A program made the translations under genes and the position numbers. A model generated the notes under the pieces. The model made no database searches. It was given only the letters and a program-made list of their open reading frames with translations, and had not been told where the DNA came from. A DNA stretch of 64,000 bases from Crocinitomix sp. (GTDB taxonomy: Bacteria; Bacteroidota; Bacteroidia; Flavobacteriales_D; Crocinitomicaceae): positions 50,868-114,867 of the forward strand of contig WTCE01000041.1 of the NCBI GenBank assembly GCA_013138735.1, given 5' to 3'. Each line of letters starts with the position of its first letter. The first letter of the stretch is position 1. This document shows, in pieces, positions 38,627 through 46,894 of the stretch.

Positions 38627-39010
38627 ATGATAAAAATGAAGAATATAGGATTATTGATGTTGTTGTTTGTAATGACAGGATTTGCTGCAAATGCAGGAAC
38701 AACAATCAAAGGAAAAGAAAAAGCTGCGAAGTTTAAAACAGTTACGTTTTTAACCAGTGCAATTTGCGGTGAATGTACCGAACGAATTGAAAAAGCACTG
38801 AATTATACAAAAGGTATCGTTTTTGCAGAATTGAATGAAGAAACAAAAGAAGTAACGGTAAAATATAAAACCAAATTCTTAACAGAAGACGAAGTCAAAG
38901 CAGTTGTAACTGGTTTAGGATATGACGCAGCTGATACAAAAAGAGATGAAGCAGCTTTTAATGAGTTGCCTAAATGTTGCCAATCAGCCGGCCATTGCAC
39001 AAGAGATTAA
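38627..39010 (+). CDS. Periplasmic heavy-metal-associated (HMA, MerP-like) protein
   Basis: 127 residues from ATG 38627, 1 bp after the receptor's stop. It has a signal peptide (LLMLLFVMTGFAANAG) and an HMA ferredoxin-like domain with the metal site ICGECTERIEKAL (CxxC), ending with VKAVVTGLGYDAADTK. A short Cys/His tail (PKCCQSAGHC) adds possible ligands. It probably receives the metal taken up by the TonB receptor. The gene ends the operon: a strong terminator hairpin follows 23 bp later. Confidence 0.85.
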   Translation: MIKMKNIGLLMLLFVMTGFAANAGTTIKGKEKAAKFKTVTFLTSAICGECTERIEKALNYTKGIVFAELNEETKEVTVKYKTKFLTEDEVKAVVTGLGYDAADTKRDEAAFNELPKCCQSAGHCTRD

Positions 39011-39032
39011 AAATTATTTCAAAATAAAATTG

Positions 39033-39067
39033 AACCGTCAGCCTCAGGCTGACGGTTTTTCTTTTTT
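39033..39067 (+). terminator. Rho-independent terminator after the metal-uptake operon
   Basis: A perfect 11-bp stem (AACCGTCAGCC / GGCTGACGGTT) closes a 3-nt TCA loop and is followed by TTT-C-TTTTTT. It lies 23 bp after the HMA stop codon. Confidence 0.9.
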
Positions 39068-39085
39068 AAGCCCAGTTATCGGCCC

Positions 39086-39135
39086 AACCGCACGAAATAC
39101 AATTCGACGAAGTCAATCCCTTCGTGTGTGTACGT
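39086..39135 (+). repeat. REP-type palindrome (long form)
   Basis: One member of a family seen about ten times in the gaps. The left arm CCGCACGAAA and right arm TTCGTGTG pair around an inner small palindrome TTCGACGAA. The long form carries the inner palindrome; the short form has only GAATCC(T) between the arms. This copy sits right after the terminator. Confidence 0.75.
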
Positions 39136-39222
39136 CAAACCACCACCACATCCGAACCACACAAATTCCTCCCTGTACACACCTCACTTGGTAAATAACC
39201 CGAATTATTTTATTTTTGTTAA

Positions 39223-39378
39223 ATGAGCCAAAACTATAAGCTTCATAACCCAACGGCCCCTTATATTGTAAGCTTTGCTGTTATTGATTGGATGTTTTTA
39301 CCCCAACCGCACGAAATACTATTCGACGAAGCCAATGCCTTCGTTTGCGCCACCGATTGCTGGTACACGATTGTATAG
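39223..39378 (+). pseudogene. Truncated RAYT gene fused to a REP element
   Basis: From ATG 39223 the first ~23 codons (MSQNYKLHNPTAPYIVSFAV...) match the start of the intact transposase at 39586, and the ~40 bp before the ATG are also alike (GGTAAATAA ... TTATTTTATTTTTGTT). After the codons for IDW the similarity stops and the sequence passes straight into a long-form REP, which happens to stay in frame until TAG 39376-39378. It is a remnant of a second transposase copy, cut at the REP boundary. Confidence 0.8.
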
Positions 39379-39394
39379 CGTTCCACCTTATTAC
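39301..39394 (+). repeat. 94-bp direct repeat, left copy (contains a REP)
   Basis: Identical at about 90 of 94 positions to 40531-40624. It starts with CCCCAACCGCACGAAAT and ends with GCGTTCCACCTTATTAC, and holds a long-form REP in its first half. The two copies flank the intact RAYT gene and a small membrane-protein gene in direct orientation. Confidence 0.85.
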
Positions 39395-39400
39395 CCTCCG

Positions 39401-39430
39401 CTACCGCACGAATCCTTTCGTGTGCGTAGG
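39401..39430 (+). repeat. REP-type palindrome (short form)
   Basis: CTACCGCACGAATCC followed by TTTCGTGTGCGTAGG: the same arms as the long form without the inner TTCGACGAA palindrome. It lies 156 bp before the RAYT start. Confidence 0.7.
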
Positions 39431-39585
39431 TCACACGCTACCATGCCGTTACCCAACCGCCACCGTACACACTGGCAGCCATCAAAAAACACAAAACCTT
39501 AAAACACCAGCACCACCACCACCAAACTAATCCCCACACATCCCCCCCAATTAGTAAATAAACCAAATTATTTTATTTTTGTTAC

Positions 39586-40143
39586 ATGAGCAGAAACTAT
39601 AAGTTCCATAACCCAACGGCTCCTTATTTCGTAAGTTTTGCTGTAATTGATTGGTTAGATATTTTTACGAGAAACGAGTACAAGGATATTTTACTCGATT
39701 GCTTAAGGTATTGTCAAAAAAACAAAGGAATGGAAATATATGCTTGGTGCATTATGACCAACCATGTACATCTAGTATTTAGAAGCATGGAAGATCAGCC
39801 ACCTGAATTATTGCTTGGAGATTTTAAACGCTTCACTAGCAATGCAGTGGTCAAAGCTATTAAAGAAAATCAGCGTGAAAGTAGGAAAGAGTTTTTATTA
39901 GAAAAATTTGGAGTAGCTGCAGACAAAAGCTCAAATGTTAAACACAATCAATTTTGGAGACATGACAATAGACCTATCCAATTGTGGAGTAATAAAGTGA
40001 TTTCTCAAAAAATCAGGTACATTCATGATAATCCTGTTGAAGAAGGATATGTTTTTAGACCTGAAGATTACAAATATAGCAGTGCCATTGATTATAGCGG
40101 TGAAAAAGGTTTGCTAGAAGGAGTTGTACTTGCCAGTATTTAA
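39586..40143 (+). CDS. REP-associated tyrosine transposase (RAYT, Y1/IS200-like)
   Basis: 185 residues of the Y1 single-strand transposase fold. The HUH site is CIMTNHVHLVF (His-x-His at ~64-66). The conserved C-terminal helix is SQKIRYIHDNPVEEGYV, which supplies the Tyr nucleophile in this family, followed by DYKYSSAIDY. An FWRHDNRPIQLW stretch is typical of the Bacteroidota branch. RAYTs cut and join REP palindromes at single-stranded DNA hairpins rather than moving as complete insertion sequences. REPs surround the gene, a truncated second copy lies 363 bp upstream, and a 94-bp direct repeat flanks it. All core motifs are intact, so it is probably active. Confidence 0.9.
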   Translation: MSRNYKFHNPTAPYFVSFAVIDWLDIFTRNEYKDILLDCLRYCQKNKGMEIYAWCIMTNHVHLVFRSMEDQPPELLLGDFKRFTSNAVVKAIKENQRESRKEFLLEKFGVAADKSSNVKHNQFWRHDNRPIQLWSNKVISQKIRYIHDNPVEEGYVFRPEDYKYSSAIDYSGEKGLLEGVVLASI

Positions 40144-40212
40144 CGAGAGTGGCGTCATCACGCGAAGAAATAGAGTGTGAGCGTTGGGAGTGACATTCTA
40201 AACTAAGAAAAA

Positions 40213-40509
40213 ATGAAAATTGTATTATTGATATTGTTTTTAGGATGGATTGTTTTTATGACTTTAGCTCAATCTGCGAAAGTTTTTAATAAATATAATT
40301 TATATGATCGGCCTCATGACACTTTTAAGATGGGATTTTCCAGTAGAATTATAAAAAGAAAAATATCCGAACAATCAGGGAATATTGAAATTGTAAAGGA
40401 ATTAAAAAAGAGTTTGAGGTACAATACATATTCAAAAATTTGTTTACTGCTCTTTGTTTTGGCGTTTGTCATAACTATGATAACGCAGCAATATGCTTCA
40501 CTTTCTTAA
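40213..40509 (+). CDS. Small membrane protein, unknown function
   Basis: 98 residues with two likely membrane segments: residues 3-20 (VLLILFLGWIVFMTLA) and ~76-92 (ICLLLFVLAFVITMITQQ), joined by a basic loop (RIIKRKISEQ). I do not recognise a family. It stands between the RAYT gene and the right copy of the 94-bp direct repeat, so it could have been carried along with it, or simply be an ordinary gene between repeats. An A-rich stretch (AACTAAGAAAAA) precedes the ATG. Confidence 0.5.
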   Translation: MKIVLLILFLGWIVFMTLAQSAKVFNKYNLYDRPHDTFKMGFSSRIIKRKISEQSGNIEIVKELKKSLRYNTYSKICLLLFVLAFVITMITQQYASLS

Positions 40510-40530
40510 GTCATTAAAAAAATCTTACCG

Positions 40531-40624
40531 CCCCAACCGCACGAAATGCTATTCGACGAAGCCAATGCCTTCGTGTGCACCACCGATTGCTGGTACACGA
40601 TTGTATCGCGTTCCACCTTATTAC
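40531..40624 (+). repeat. 94-bp direct repeat, right copy (contains a REP)
   Basis: Partner of 39301-39394 with four mismatches; direct orientation, 1230 bp apart. It contains the long-form REP with the variant centre CTATTCGACGAAGCC. Confidence 0.85.
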
Positions 40625-40649
40625 AGTTACTTTTTAACCATCCGCAACT

Positions 40650-40682
40650 TTTGTACGTTATTAAAATAAAACAATACATTTG
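40650..40682 (+). promoter_or_regulatory. Bacteroidota-type promoter for the barrel/vWA/caspase operon
   Basis: A TTTG box (40650-40653), a 21-nt spacer and TACATTTG (40675-40682) fit the Bacteroidota -33/-7 consensus TTTG ... TAnnTTTG. The start codon of the first operon gene is 14 bp beyond the -7 box, so the leader would be very short. Confidence 0.6.
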
Positions 40683-40696
40683 CCATTCACTTTGTA

Positions 40697-41338
40697 ATGA
40701 AACGACTAAGCCTAATATCTACTTTTTTAATCTGTCTGTTTTCAACAGGAGTTTTTGCTCAAAATAATCCAGACTTGAAACAAAGAGGATTTAGTGCATA
40801 CAAGCCGTATGATAAAAGTTTCATCACAACTGACATAAGAGGCAAACATGCTGTTTCTATAGGACCTTTACTAAGCCTTTATGGTCAAAATATGGAAGAT
40901 TTTGACCCAAGTTTTGGAGCGCATATTGGTTATAATTATTTAGTGATTGAGCGCCGTGAGATTAAATTGTCTCGCAAAACAAAATTCAGAAACGAAGTTA
41001 AATTTGGGTTTGGTTTACATCTTAACATTTTGGACAAAAACCAACAAATGCTTCTTCTAAATTTTTATCGCCCTTTTTCAGCAATAAAAGGTAAAATATT
41101 TAGCTGGTATTTTTTTAGTTCATATACTTTGGGTTGGCATAAAGTGACCAATGGTTCAGACGATATAAAGCCGAATAAATTCAATTTCGGACTGGAAGTT
41201 TTGCGACTTCGGTTTGGGAAATTGCCAATGCATTTACACTTAGGAATTAATTATGATTTATCCAATAACTTTCTTGGAACGGATCGATTAAACGGCGGTG
41301 TGTTATTCGGTTTGCGTTATCATATATTTAAGAATTAA
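40697..41338 (+). CDS. Outer-membrane beta-barrel protein (first gene of the caspase operon)
   Basis: 213 residues with a clear signal peptide (LISTFLICLFSTGVFAQ) and alternating beta-strand patterns through to a final FGLRYHIF strand, as expected of a small outer-membrane barrel. Segments such as HAVSIGPLLSLYG and FGFGLHLNIL support this. I recognise no specific family. It is preceded by a good TTTG/TACATTTG promoter and its TAA overlaps the next ATG by 1 bp, so it is co-translated with the second barrel. In this operon it may anchor or export the downstream lipoprotein and WD40-caspase, an inference from order only. Confidence 0.65.
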   Translation: MKRLSLISTFLICLFSTGVFAQNNPDLKQRGFSAYKPYDKSFITTDIRGKHAVSIGPLLSLYGQNMEDFDPSFGAHIGYNYLVIERREIKLSRKTKFRNEVKFGFGLHLNILDKNQQMLLLNFYRPFSAIKGKIFSWYFFSSYTLGWHKVTNGSDDIKPNKFNFGLEVLRLRFGKLPMHLHLGINYDLSNNFLGTDRLNGGVLFGLRYHIFKN

Positions 41339-42081
41339 TGCGGCTGTTTTTAACATATCTTTTTCTGTTTTGTCTGACAAGTTCAGCTGCCTATGCACAA
41401 CAATTAAGTTTAGGGATTGTGGTCGGTCCAAACATTATTCAACAAATGAAATTGGATCGTGCGTTTTACGCTCCAGATAATACATACCATACCTATTTAG
41501 AATCGAATCAGGGTCAAGGATTAGTGCAAAAAATCAGCGTGCTAAACGGGGGACATGTTGGAGCCGTTTTATTTACGGACTATAAGCGTTTCGGTTTTGG
41601 CATTGAACCTCAATTTCATTATCAGCGAACTTATTTGCACTTTGAACGCCCTTTTCAAATTGATCGCATTATCGGTAAGAAATCATTTCGTATGCCCGCA
41701 TACTTCACCTATCGTTTATTTAAAAAACCAGAAAGTGCGTTTGTAATTCTTGGCTTAAACTTGGTGAAAGAAAAGAACTGGGATATTCAGAATCCCGGAT
41801 TTGATTATTATCTAAACGGTGCAGACATTTATTCAAATCAAGTAGAAGTAGGACCAGACCATTTTGAAGGATTATTATATGATAATTCTGCCTATTGGAA
41901 TTATATGGTTGGTATAGGCAAAAAGTCAGGGAAATGGAATAGTTCCATTCGATTTCAATCCAATTTAAATATTACAAATCACGAAATTGAAGCCGAAATT
42001 TGGCAGCTTGAAGTTTCAATTAATTTTTTATTCTTGTCGACAAAAGATTTCACCGAAAAACATTTTTTATATGAAGAATAG
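41338..42081 (+). CDS. Outer-membrane beta-barrel protein (second gene of the caspase operon)
   Basis: 247 residues with signal peptide (FLTYLFLFCLTSSAAYAQ) and a barrel-like beta pattern (LSLGIVVGPNI, later FGFGIEPQFHYQRTYLHF, WQLEVSINFLFL at the end), like PorT-type or generic Bacteroidota outer-membrane beta-barrels. It starts on the last base of the previous stop codon and overlaps the next gene by 11 bp. Function unknown; together with the first barrel it looks like an envelope partner for the exported proteins encoded downstream. Confidence 0.65.
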   Translation: MRLFLTYLFLFCLTSSAAYAQQLSLGIVVGPNIIQQMKLDRAFYAPDNTYHTYLESNQGQGLVQKISVLNGGHVGAVLFTDYKRFGFGIEPQFHYQRTYLHFERPFQIDRIIGKKSFRMPAYFTYRLFKKPESAFVILGLNLVKEKNWDIQNPGFDYYLNGADIYSNQVEVGPDHFEGLLYDNSAYWNYMVGIGKKSGKWNSSIRFQSNLNITNHEIEAEIWQLEVSINFLFLSTKDFTEKHFLYEE

Positions 42082-43102
42082 CGGTGTGATATTCAGCTTA
42101 GTCGCAATTGTGGTTCTTTTTTCATGTAAAAAGGAAAACGAAGCTTGGATCCAAGGGGATAACTTGATGGCCGATTCCGCATTCGCCGTTCAAGAATTAA
42201 AAATTGTGAATCAAACGTCTACTGAATTTACATTTGAATTGGATTTGGTGAAATTAAATGGCGCCAATAGCGAAGAAATATATGCAGACTTGAACTTGTC
42301 GTTTAATAATGGATACTATGCCAATACTATTTTAAGCGAAACCGTAGAGACGGCAAGTCCAATTAGCGATTATAGCACAGTTGCACTTTTCCAATCGAAT
42401 AATACGGCTTATTACGAAGATGAAAAGATGACATTTGGTTTGCGTCGCTTATTCGAAACAATAGGACAAAACCCCAATAAGCGGATTGCCTTGGTGACTA
42501 GAAAAAAGAATGAAAATACAATTACGGTTCATCAAGAAGGAACAGATCCTTTTGATAATTCAGCCGCGTTTAATAATACCACTTTCAGTGAATTATTGCT
42601 CACTCAAGTTTCTGGTCCCAATAATGGAAGCGGTGAGCATTTCCGAGATCAAATGTTAGCTGCAATAGATTTGTTAAACGATTGTGTTAATTGCACAGGG
42701 CAAAAATCGATTACTATATTTGATGATACTGACGGAAATTATTATCCTGATTTTATGTCATCAGATAGTGTCATAGAAGTAGCAATTGTTTCGGGCATCC
42801 AAATTAATGTGGTGACGCAATTCATATCGAGTGTTTATTCTGATATGGCTGTGCAAACTGGTGGATTCATAATTACACAACGCGAAGGAAGCTATATTGA
42901 TGGTGAACCAAATTCTAAGGTTGAGAGTTTGGGGATTTTGACTCAAAGTTTAGACGCTTTTTTGACAAAATCATTAACCAAACATCACTTTACTTTTACC
43001 TTGAGTGAAGCTGCAGGGGCTGTACTTTTAAGTGGTGAATTTCACTCAGTCAATGGGATTTATGACAACAACCGATTTGAAATTTTCTTTAAAGTTCCAT
43101 GA
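42071..43102 (+). CDS. Lipoprotein with a vWA-like segment
   Basis: 343 residues from ATG 42071; earlier in-frame sequence lacks a signal peptide, and this start gives a proper lipoprotein leader (IFSLVAIVVLFSCKKE, lipidated Cys at 19). The centre resembles a divergent von Willebrand A fold: a hydrophobic strand RIALVTRKKN, a GSGEHFRDQMLAAIDLLNDC helix, then KSITIFDDTDGNYYPD and a strand VIEVAIVSGIQINVV. The usual DxSxS metal site is not evident, so vWA is tentative. It overlaps the previous gene by 11 bp and the caspase gene by 4 bp. Confidence 0.6.
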   Translation: MKNSGVIFSLVAIVVLFSCKKENEAWIQGDNLMADSAFAVQELKIVNQTSTEFTFELDLVKLNGANSEEIYADLNLSFNNGYYANTILSETVETASPISDYSTVALFQSNNTAYYEDEKMTFGLRRLFETIGQNPNKRIALVTRKKNENTITVHQEGTDPFDNSAAFNNTTFSELLLTQVSGPNNGSGEHFRDQMLAAIDLLNDCVNCTGQKSITIFDDTDGNYYPDFMSSDSVIEVAIVSGIQINVVTQFISSVYSDMAVQTGGFIITQREGSYIDGEPNSKVESLGILTQSLDAFLTKSLTKHHFTFTLSEAAGAVLLSGEFHSVNGIYDNNRFEIFFKVP

Positions 43103-46100
43103 CAAAACAGCTGCTCACATATTTGTTTATTTGCTGGAATTGTCTTTCTTTCGGACAGGCAAATGTTATTGATTTGGCAATACAAAAGGCGCACTCATCT
43201 GAAATTGTGCAGCTTGAATTCTCAAAATCGGGCCAATATTTGGCATCTATGGCTCAAAATAATGAATTCGTCATTTGGGATGTCTATCATGAAAAATCGA
43301 TCGCAACTTTTACGTTGAGTAGTATCGAATCAGTTCTTGGAATGAAGTTTAATCCGAATGGTGAACAATTATTGGTGCTAACCAAGCGGACAACCATCAT
43401 CTATGATTACGCGCAAGAAAAATTAACACAAACAGTAACAAACGACACCAATTATAGACTAAAAACATACGGATTTGATGAGAAGTCTAATTATGAGATT
43501 TATCTTAAAAAAGGGAGTATTATAAAAAAACGCAAGGATAAAAGAATTCATAAATACAAGTTGGGCGTTAGTTATTCGAACGAAAGCTTTAAGGCATTTG
43601 ATTATTCTGTGGCCAAAAGCTTATTGGTTGGGGTAACAGAGAATGATATCGTGTATGTTTATAATTATCAAACCGGTGCAAAGAAGAAAGAATTGAAAGG
43701 GCATAATTCGGCGGTGAATGATGTACGTTTTTTAGCTGGAGGTAATTATTTTGCTACAGCTGGTAAGGATCGCAGTATAATTATTTGGGATGCGACCACA
43801 TTGCAGATTCATAAGCGTTTGGCCTCTCGCATTTTCCGGAAAAAGACCGCCGTTTTTAGTCCAGATGGACAACATATTTATGTCGGTGATGAGTTGGGTT
43901 ATATCTATGATATTAATTTTCAATCAGCCTTTCCAGAAATTAATATAGCACAGCATAATTTGCATGCCGTTAATAAAATTCGCTCCTATCAAACACGCTA
44001 TTTGGTTGCAGGAGCAAACAATCAGGTGGCCTTAAAAAATGATCCGCTAACAGAAGAGATAATTGAAAAGTATGCCTACCGAGACCATAGTTTTTTAGAG
44101 GCCAAAGGTATGCTATTGGAACAATTTGGTACGTATCAAGAATCATTCGGAGCAGTCGAATTATTGGAGCGCTCGCCAAATGGCCGTAACATTTTATATA
44201 CGGGTGAATCTGACTATCCAAGTATTAATTGGGCTAATATTAGTTCTGGAAAAGTTAAACGTATGTACAATGCTTACGATCCTACAAAATGGAAGGACTT
44301 ACATTTCATAACAGATTCAACCTTCATTGGGATTTACGATTCTTCAAATGTCTTATATCACTGGATGATCCAAGGAAAAGACATCCTAAAAAAAACAGAC
44401 ACTTTGCCTTTTTTATTAGAAGATTTTGAAGTGATAGATGCACAACATATTTGGTTAAATACTAAACATTACGGGCAATACATTTACAACTTGGAAACCC
44501 GTTTATATGATAAGAAATTAGACCAAAGCGCCGTCAGTCTTTTTAGCGCAAACAATTTTATTGTGCTGCAATCGGCATCTGGTTCATTGGAGTTTTATGA
44601 TTTAGAGAAAGCAGCTATGTACAATCGTTTTATTGGACATAAGGAATATGTAACCGATCTTAATTTTCATCCGGACGGCGATAAATTTGTAACCAGTAGT
44701 GATGATGGTACTGTGCGCCTATGGAGCTTGAAAGAAAAAAGACAATTGGCTATATTAATCCCATTTAAAAATCAAGAATTCATTTTTATTACTGCCGATA
44801 GTTATTATTTAACCTCAAAAGGAGCTATGGATGAGATAGGGTTTAAGGTAGGCAGCCAATTCTTTTACCCAGAACAGTTTGATTTGAAATATAATCGACC
44901 AGATTTTGTGTTAGCCCAAATGGGATTCTCAAACGATAATTTGATAGCTGCCTATAGAAAAGCATATTTGAAACGGATCAAAAAAATGGGCTTTACTGAA
45001 AATGACATTCGGGGTGATTTTCATTTACCAAGTGTTGATTTGGTGAACATCAATAAAATAGCGGATGAGACTAACGAAGACTCTTTGCATCTCCAGCTTG
45101 AAATCCGAGACGATTTATCCTTTTTAGATCGGATTAATGTATGGATAAATGATGTGGCAATTTATGGGGTTGATGGTATTAGCATCCGTGATTTAAAAAA
45201 GAATTTTTTAACATTAGACATGGCAATTGAATTGGCAGACGGCAATAATAAAATTCAAATTAGTGTCCTCAACCAAACCGGTGCCGAAAGTTATAAGACA
45301 ACATTGAATGTAAATAAAATCGCAAGTGGTGAAAAACCAAACCTATTTATAGCATCTATTGGCATTAGCAAACATCAAGATTCGCGTTACGATTTAACCT
45401 ATGCCGATAAAGATGCAAAGGATCTTGTTGCAATTTTAAAAAATGACACTTATTTTAATGAAGTCAACGCAATGACCTTAACCAATGAGGAAGTCAAAAT
45501 AGAGAATCTAGCGCAATTAAAAACTTTCTTAAATCAAGCCAAAATCAATGATGTCGTCTTAGTTTTTATTGCTGGCCATGGCGTCTTAAATGCTGAATTT
45601 GATTATTTCTTCGCCACACATGATATGGATTTTGACGCGCCAGAAGAACGCGGAGTTCCTTATGAAGCCATAGAGGAATTATTAGATGGAATTAAAGCCT
45701 TGAAAAAAATGCTCTTCATGGATACCTGCCATAGCGGCGAGTTAGATAAAGATGAAATTGAAGAAGATAGCAATAACGACGACGACGAAGAACAGGGAGA
45801 TATTATTTTTAGAAATGCAGGCAGATCAGTAAAACTAAAAGACAATCCCTTAGGCGTACAAAGCACTAATGATTTAATGAAGTCACTTTTTACAGATTTA
45901 AGAAAAGGCACTGGCGCAACAGTAATTTCAAGCTCCGGCGGAACAGAACTTTCGATTGAAGGAAATAATTTTAACAATGGCCTATTCACCTATTGTTTGC
46001 TCAATGGCCTTACAACTGGTGCGGCAGATTTAAATGAGGATGATGAAATTTACATCTCTGAATTGCAAACCTATGTCAAAACTGAAGTTAATCGCCTTTC

Positions 46101-46164
46101 AAACGGATTGCAAACCCCAACTTCACGAATTCAAAACAAAGAATTGGATTATCGGATTTGGTAG
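43099..46164 (+). CDS. Exported WD40-repeat protein with C-terminal caspase (C14) domain
   Basis: 1021 residues. A signal peptide (LLTYLFICWNCLSFGQA) precedes WD40/beta-propeller repeats over ~25-580, e.g. KGHNSAVNDVRFLAGGNYFATAG and GHKEYVTDLNFHPDGDKFVTSSDDG. A beta-sandwich linker (~650-740) leads to a caspase domain from ~745 (PNLFIASIGISKHQDSRYDLTYADKDA). The catalytic dyad is visible: His827 in FIAGHG and Cys877 in FMDTCHSGE. An acidic insert (DEIEEDSNNDDDEEQGD) follows the Cys, where processing often occurs in caspase relatives. It probably acts in the periplasm or on the outside, unlike the cytoplasmic WD40-caspases of defence systems. It overlaps the lipoprotein gene by 4 bp and ends the operon. 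Confidence 0.88.
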   Translation: MTKQLLTYLFICWNCLSFGQANVIDLAIQKAHSSEIVQLEFSKSGQYLASMAQNNEFVIWDVYHEKSIATFTLSSIESVLGMKFNPNGEQLLVLTKRTTIIYDYAQEKLTQTVTNDTNYRLKTYGFDEKSNYEIYLKKGSIIKKRKDKRIHKYKLGVSYSNESFKAFDYSVAKSLLVGVTENDIVYVYNYQTGAKKKELKGHNSAVNDVRFLAGGNYFATAGKDRSIIIWDATTLQIHKRLASRIFRKKTAVFSPDGQHIYVGDELGYIYDINFQSAFPEINIAQHNLHAVNKIRSYQTRYLVAGANNQVALKNDPLTEEIIEKYAYRDHSFLEAKGMLLEQFGTYQESFGAVELLERSPNGRNILYTGESDYPSINWANISSGKVKRMYNAYDPTKWKDLHFITDSTFIGIYDSSNVLYHWMIQGKDILKKTDTLPFLLEDFEVIDAQHIWLNTKHYGQYIYNLETRLYDKKLDQSAVSLFSANNFIVLQSASGSLEFYDLEKAAMYNRFIGHKEYVTDLNFHPDGDKFVTSSDDGTVRLWSLKEKRQLAILIPFKNQEFIFITADSYYLTSKGAMDEIGFKVGSQFFYPEQFDLKYNRPDFVLAQMGFSNDNLIAAYRKAYLKRIKKMGFTENDIRGDFHLPSVDLVNINKIADETNEDSLHLQLEIRDDLSFLDRINVWINDVAIYGVDGISIRDLKKNFLTLDMAIELADGNNKIQISVLNQTGAESYKTTLNVNKIASGEKPNLFIASIGISKHQDSRYDLTYADKDAKDLVAILKNDTYFNEVNAMTLTNEEVKIENLAQLKTFLNQAKINDVVLVFIAGHGVLNAEFDYFFATHDMDFDAPEERGVPYEAIEELLDGIKALKKMLFMDTCHSGELDKDEIEEDSNNDDDEEQGDIIFRNAGRSVKLKDNPLGVQSTNDLMKSLFTDLRKGTGATVISSSGGTELSIEGNNFNNGLFTYCLLNGLTTGAADLNEDDEIYISELQTYVKTEVNRLSNGLQTPTSRIQNKELDYRIW

Positions 46165-46210
46165 ATTGTCGGCATAATTATAATCGAATATTACAGAAAA
46201 CATTAGACTG

Positions 46211-46678
46211 ATGAAATGGTTAGTGATTTTTAGTGTGACAATTTTATTCTCTTGCGGGGGAAACGAGTACAACAAAGTTGAAGAACTAACAGAAGTAATC
46301 GATTCGCTTTCTTATAAGTGGCGCTCAGATGAGAATGACTATCATACTATAGGTAATCGAAGAACAATATTACCATTTTTAATTGATAGCTTAATTCTAA
46401 ATAATAGACGAACTACCGAAGCTATCTATGGTATGTCTTCCAAAAAAGGAGAATGCCAAAAAGTCGATTTTCGCTCGCCATACACAACTTCTGTAGATAA
46501 AATAGAAGCGTATTACGGGGATTTTAGAAGACCATTTGGTATTCGCGATTTAAACGATTCTATTCCCGTAGTTTATTATAAGGTTGGTTTTGCATATTCT
46601 GGCCCTCTTTTATTAGCCTTGATTTATGATTCAGATGGAATTTGTTTAGGCTCGTTGTATAGCGTATGTTGGAATTGA
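46211..46678 (+). CDS. Lipoprotein, unknown function
   Basis: 155 residues with a lipoprotein signal (VIFSVTILFSCGGNE, Cys at residue 15). The mature part has no motif I recognise; two further Cys (KGECQK and the final VCWN) could form a disulfide. It follows the caspase gene by 46 bp on the same strand and may be read with it. Confidence 0.5.
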   Translation: MKWLVIFSVTILFSCGGNEYNKVEELTEVIDSLSYKWRSDENDYHTIGNRRTILPFLIDSLILNNRRTTEAIYGMSSKKGECQKVDFRSPYTTSVDKIEAYYGDFRRPFGIRDLNDSIPVVYYKVGFAYSGPLLLALIYDSDGICLGSLYSVCWN

Positions 46679-46700
46679 TTAAACTTTTTTATTCACCGTC

Positions 46701-46750
46701 ACCGCACGAAATACAATTCGACGAAGTCAATCCTTTCGTGTGCGTACGTC
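46701..46750 (+). repeat. REP-type palindrome (long form)
   Basis: Same arms and inner TTCGACGAA palindrome as the other long-form copies; followed by the companion sequence CTAACCGCAAGTTAACAACAC. It lies 22 bp after the lipoprotein stop. Confidence 0.75.
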
Positions 46751-46780
46751 TAACCGCAAGTTAACAACACAACTCCACCG

Positions 46781-46810
46781 CTACCGCACGAATCCCTTCG
46801 TGTGCGTACG
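46781..46810 (+). repeat. REP-type palindrome (short form)
   Basis: CTACCGCACGAATCCC then TTCGTGTGCGTACG, the short version without the inner palindrome. Confidence 0.7.
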
Positions 46811-46849
46811 CCTAACCACCGCACTGCTATCCGAACCAACCACACCGCG

Positions 46850-46894
46850 ACCGCAAGAAATGAAATTCGACGAAGTCTATCCTTTCGTGCGTAC
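46850..46894 (+). repeat. REP-type palindrome (long form, variant arm CCGCAAGAAA)
   Basis: Long-form copy with two arm changes (ACCGCAAGAAATG on the left, CTTTCGTGCGTAC on the right). It opens a longer ~200-bp unit that is repeated before the O-methyltransferase gene (48000-48137). Confidence 0.7.

Noticed and set aside
39275..39530. Two overlapping plus-strand frames over the REP region
   Set aside because: They translate the direct repeat and REP sequence in different frames; no protein-like composition and the same frames differ between copies.
40546..40767. Plus-strand frame across the right 94-bp repeat
   Set aside because: REP translation running into the wrong frame of the barrel gene.
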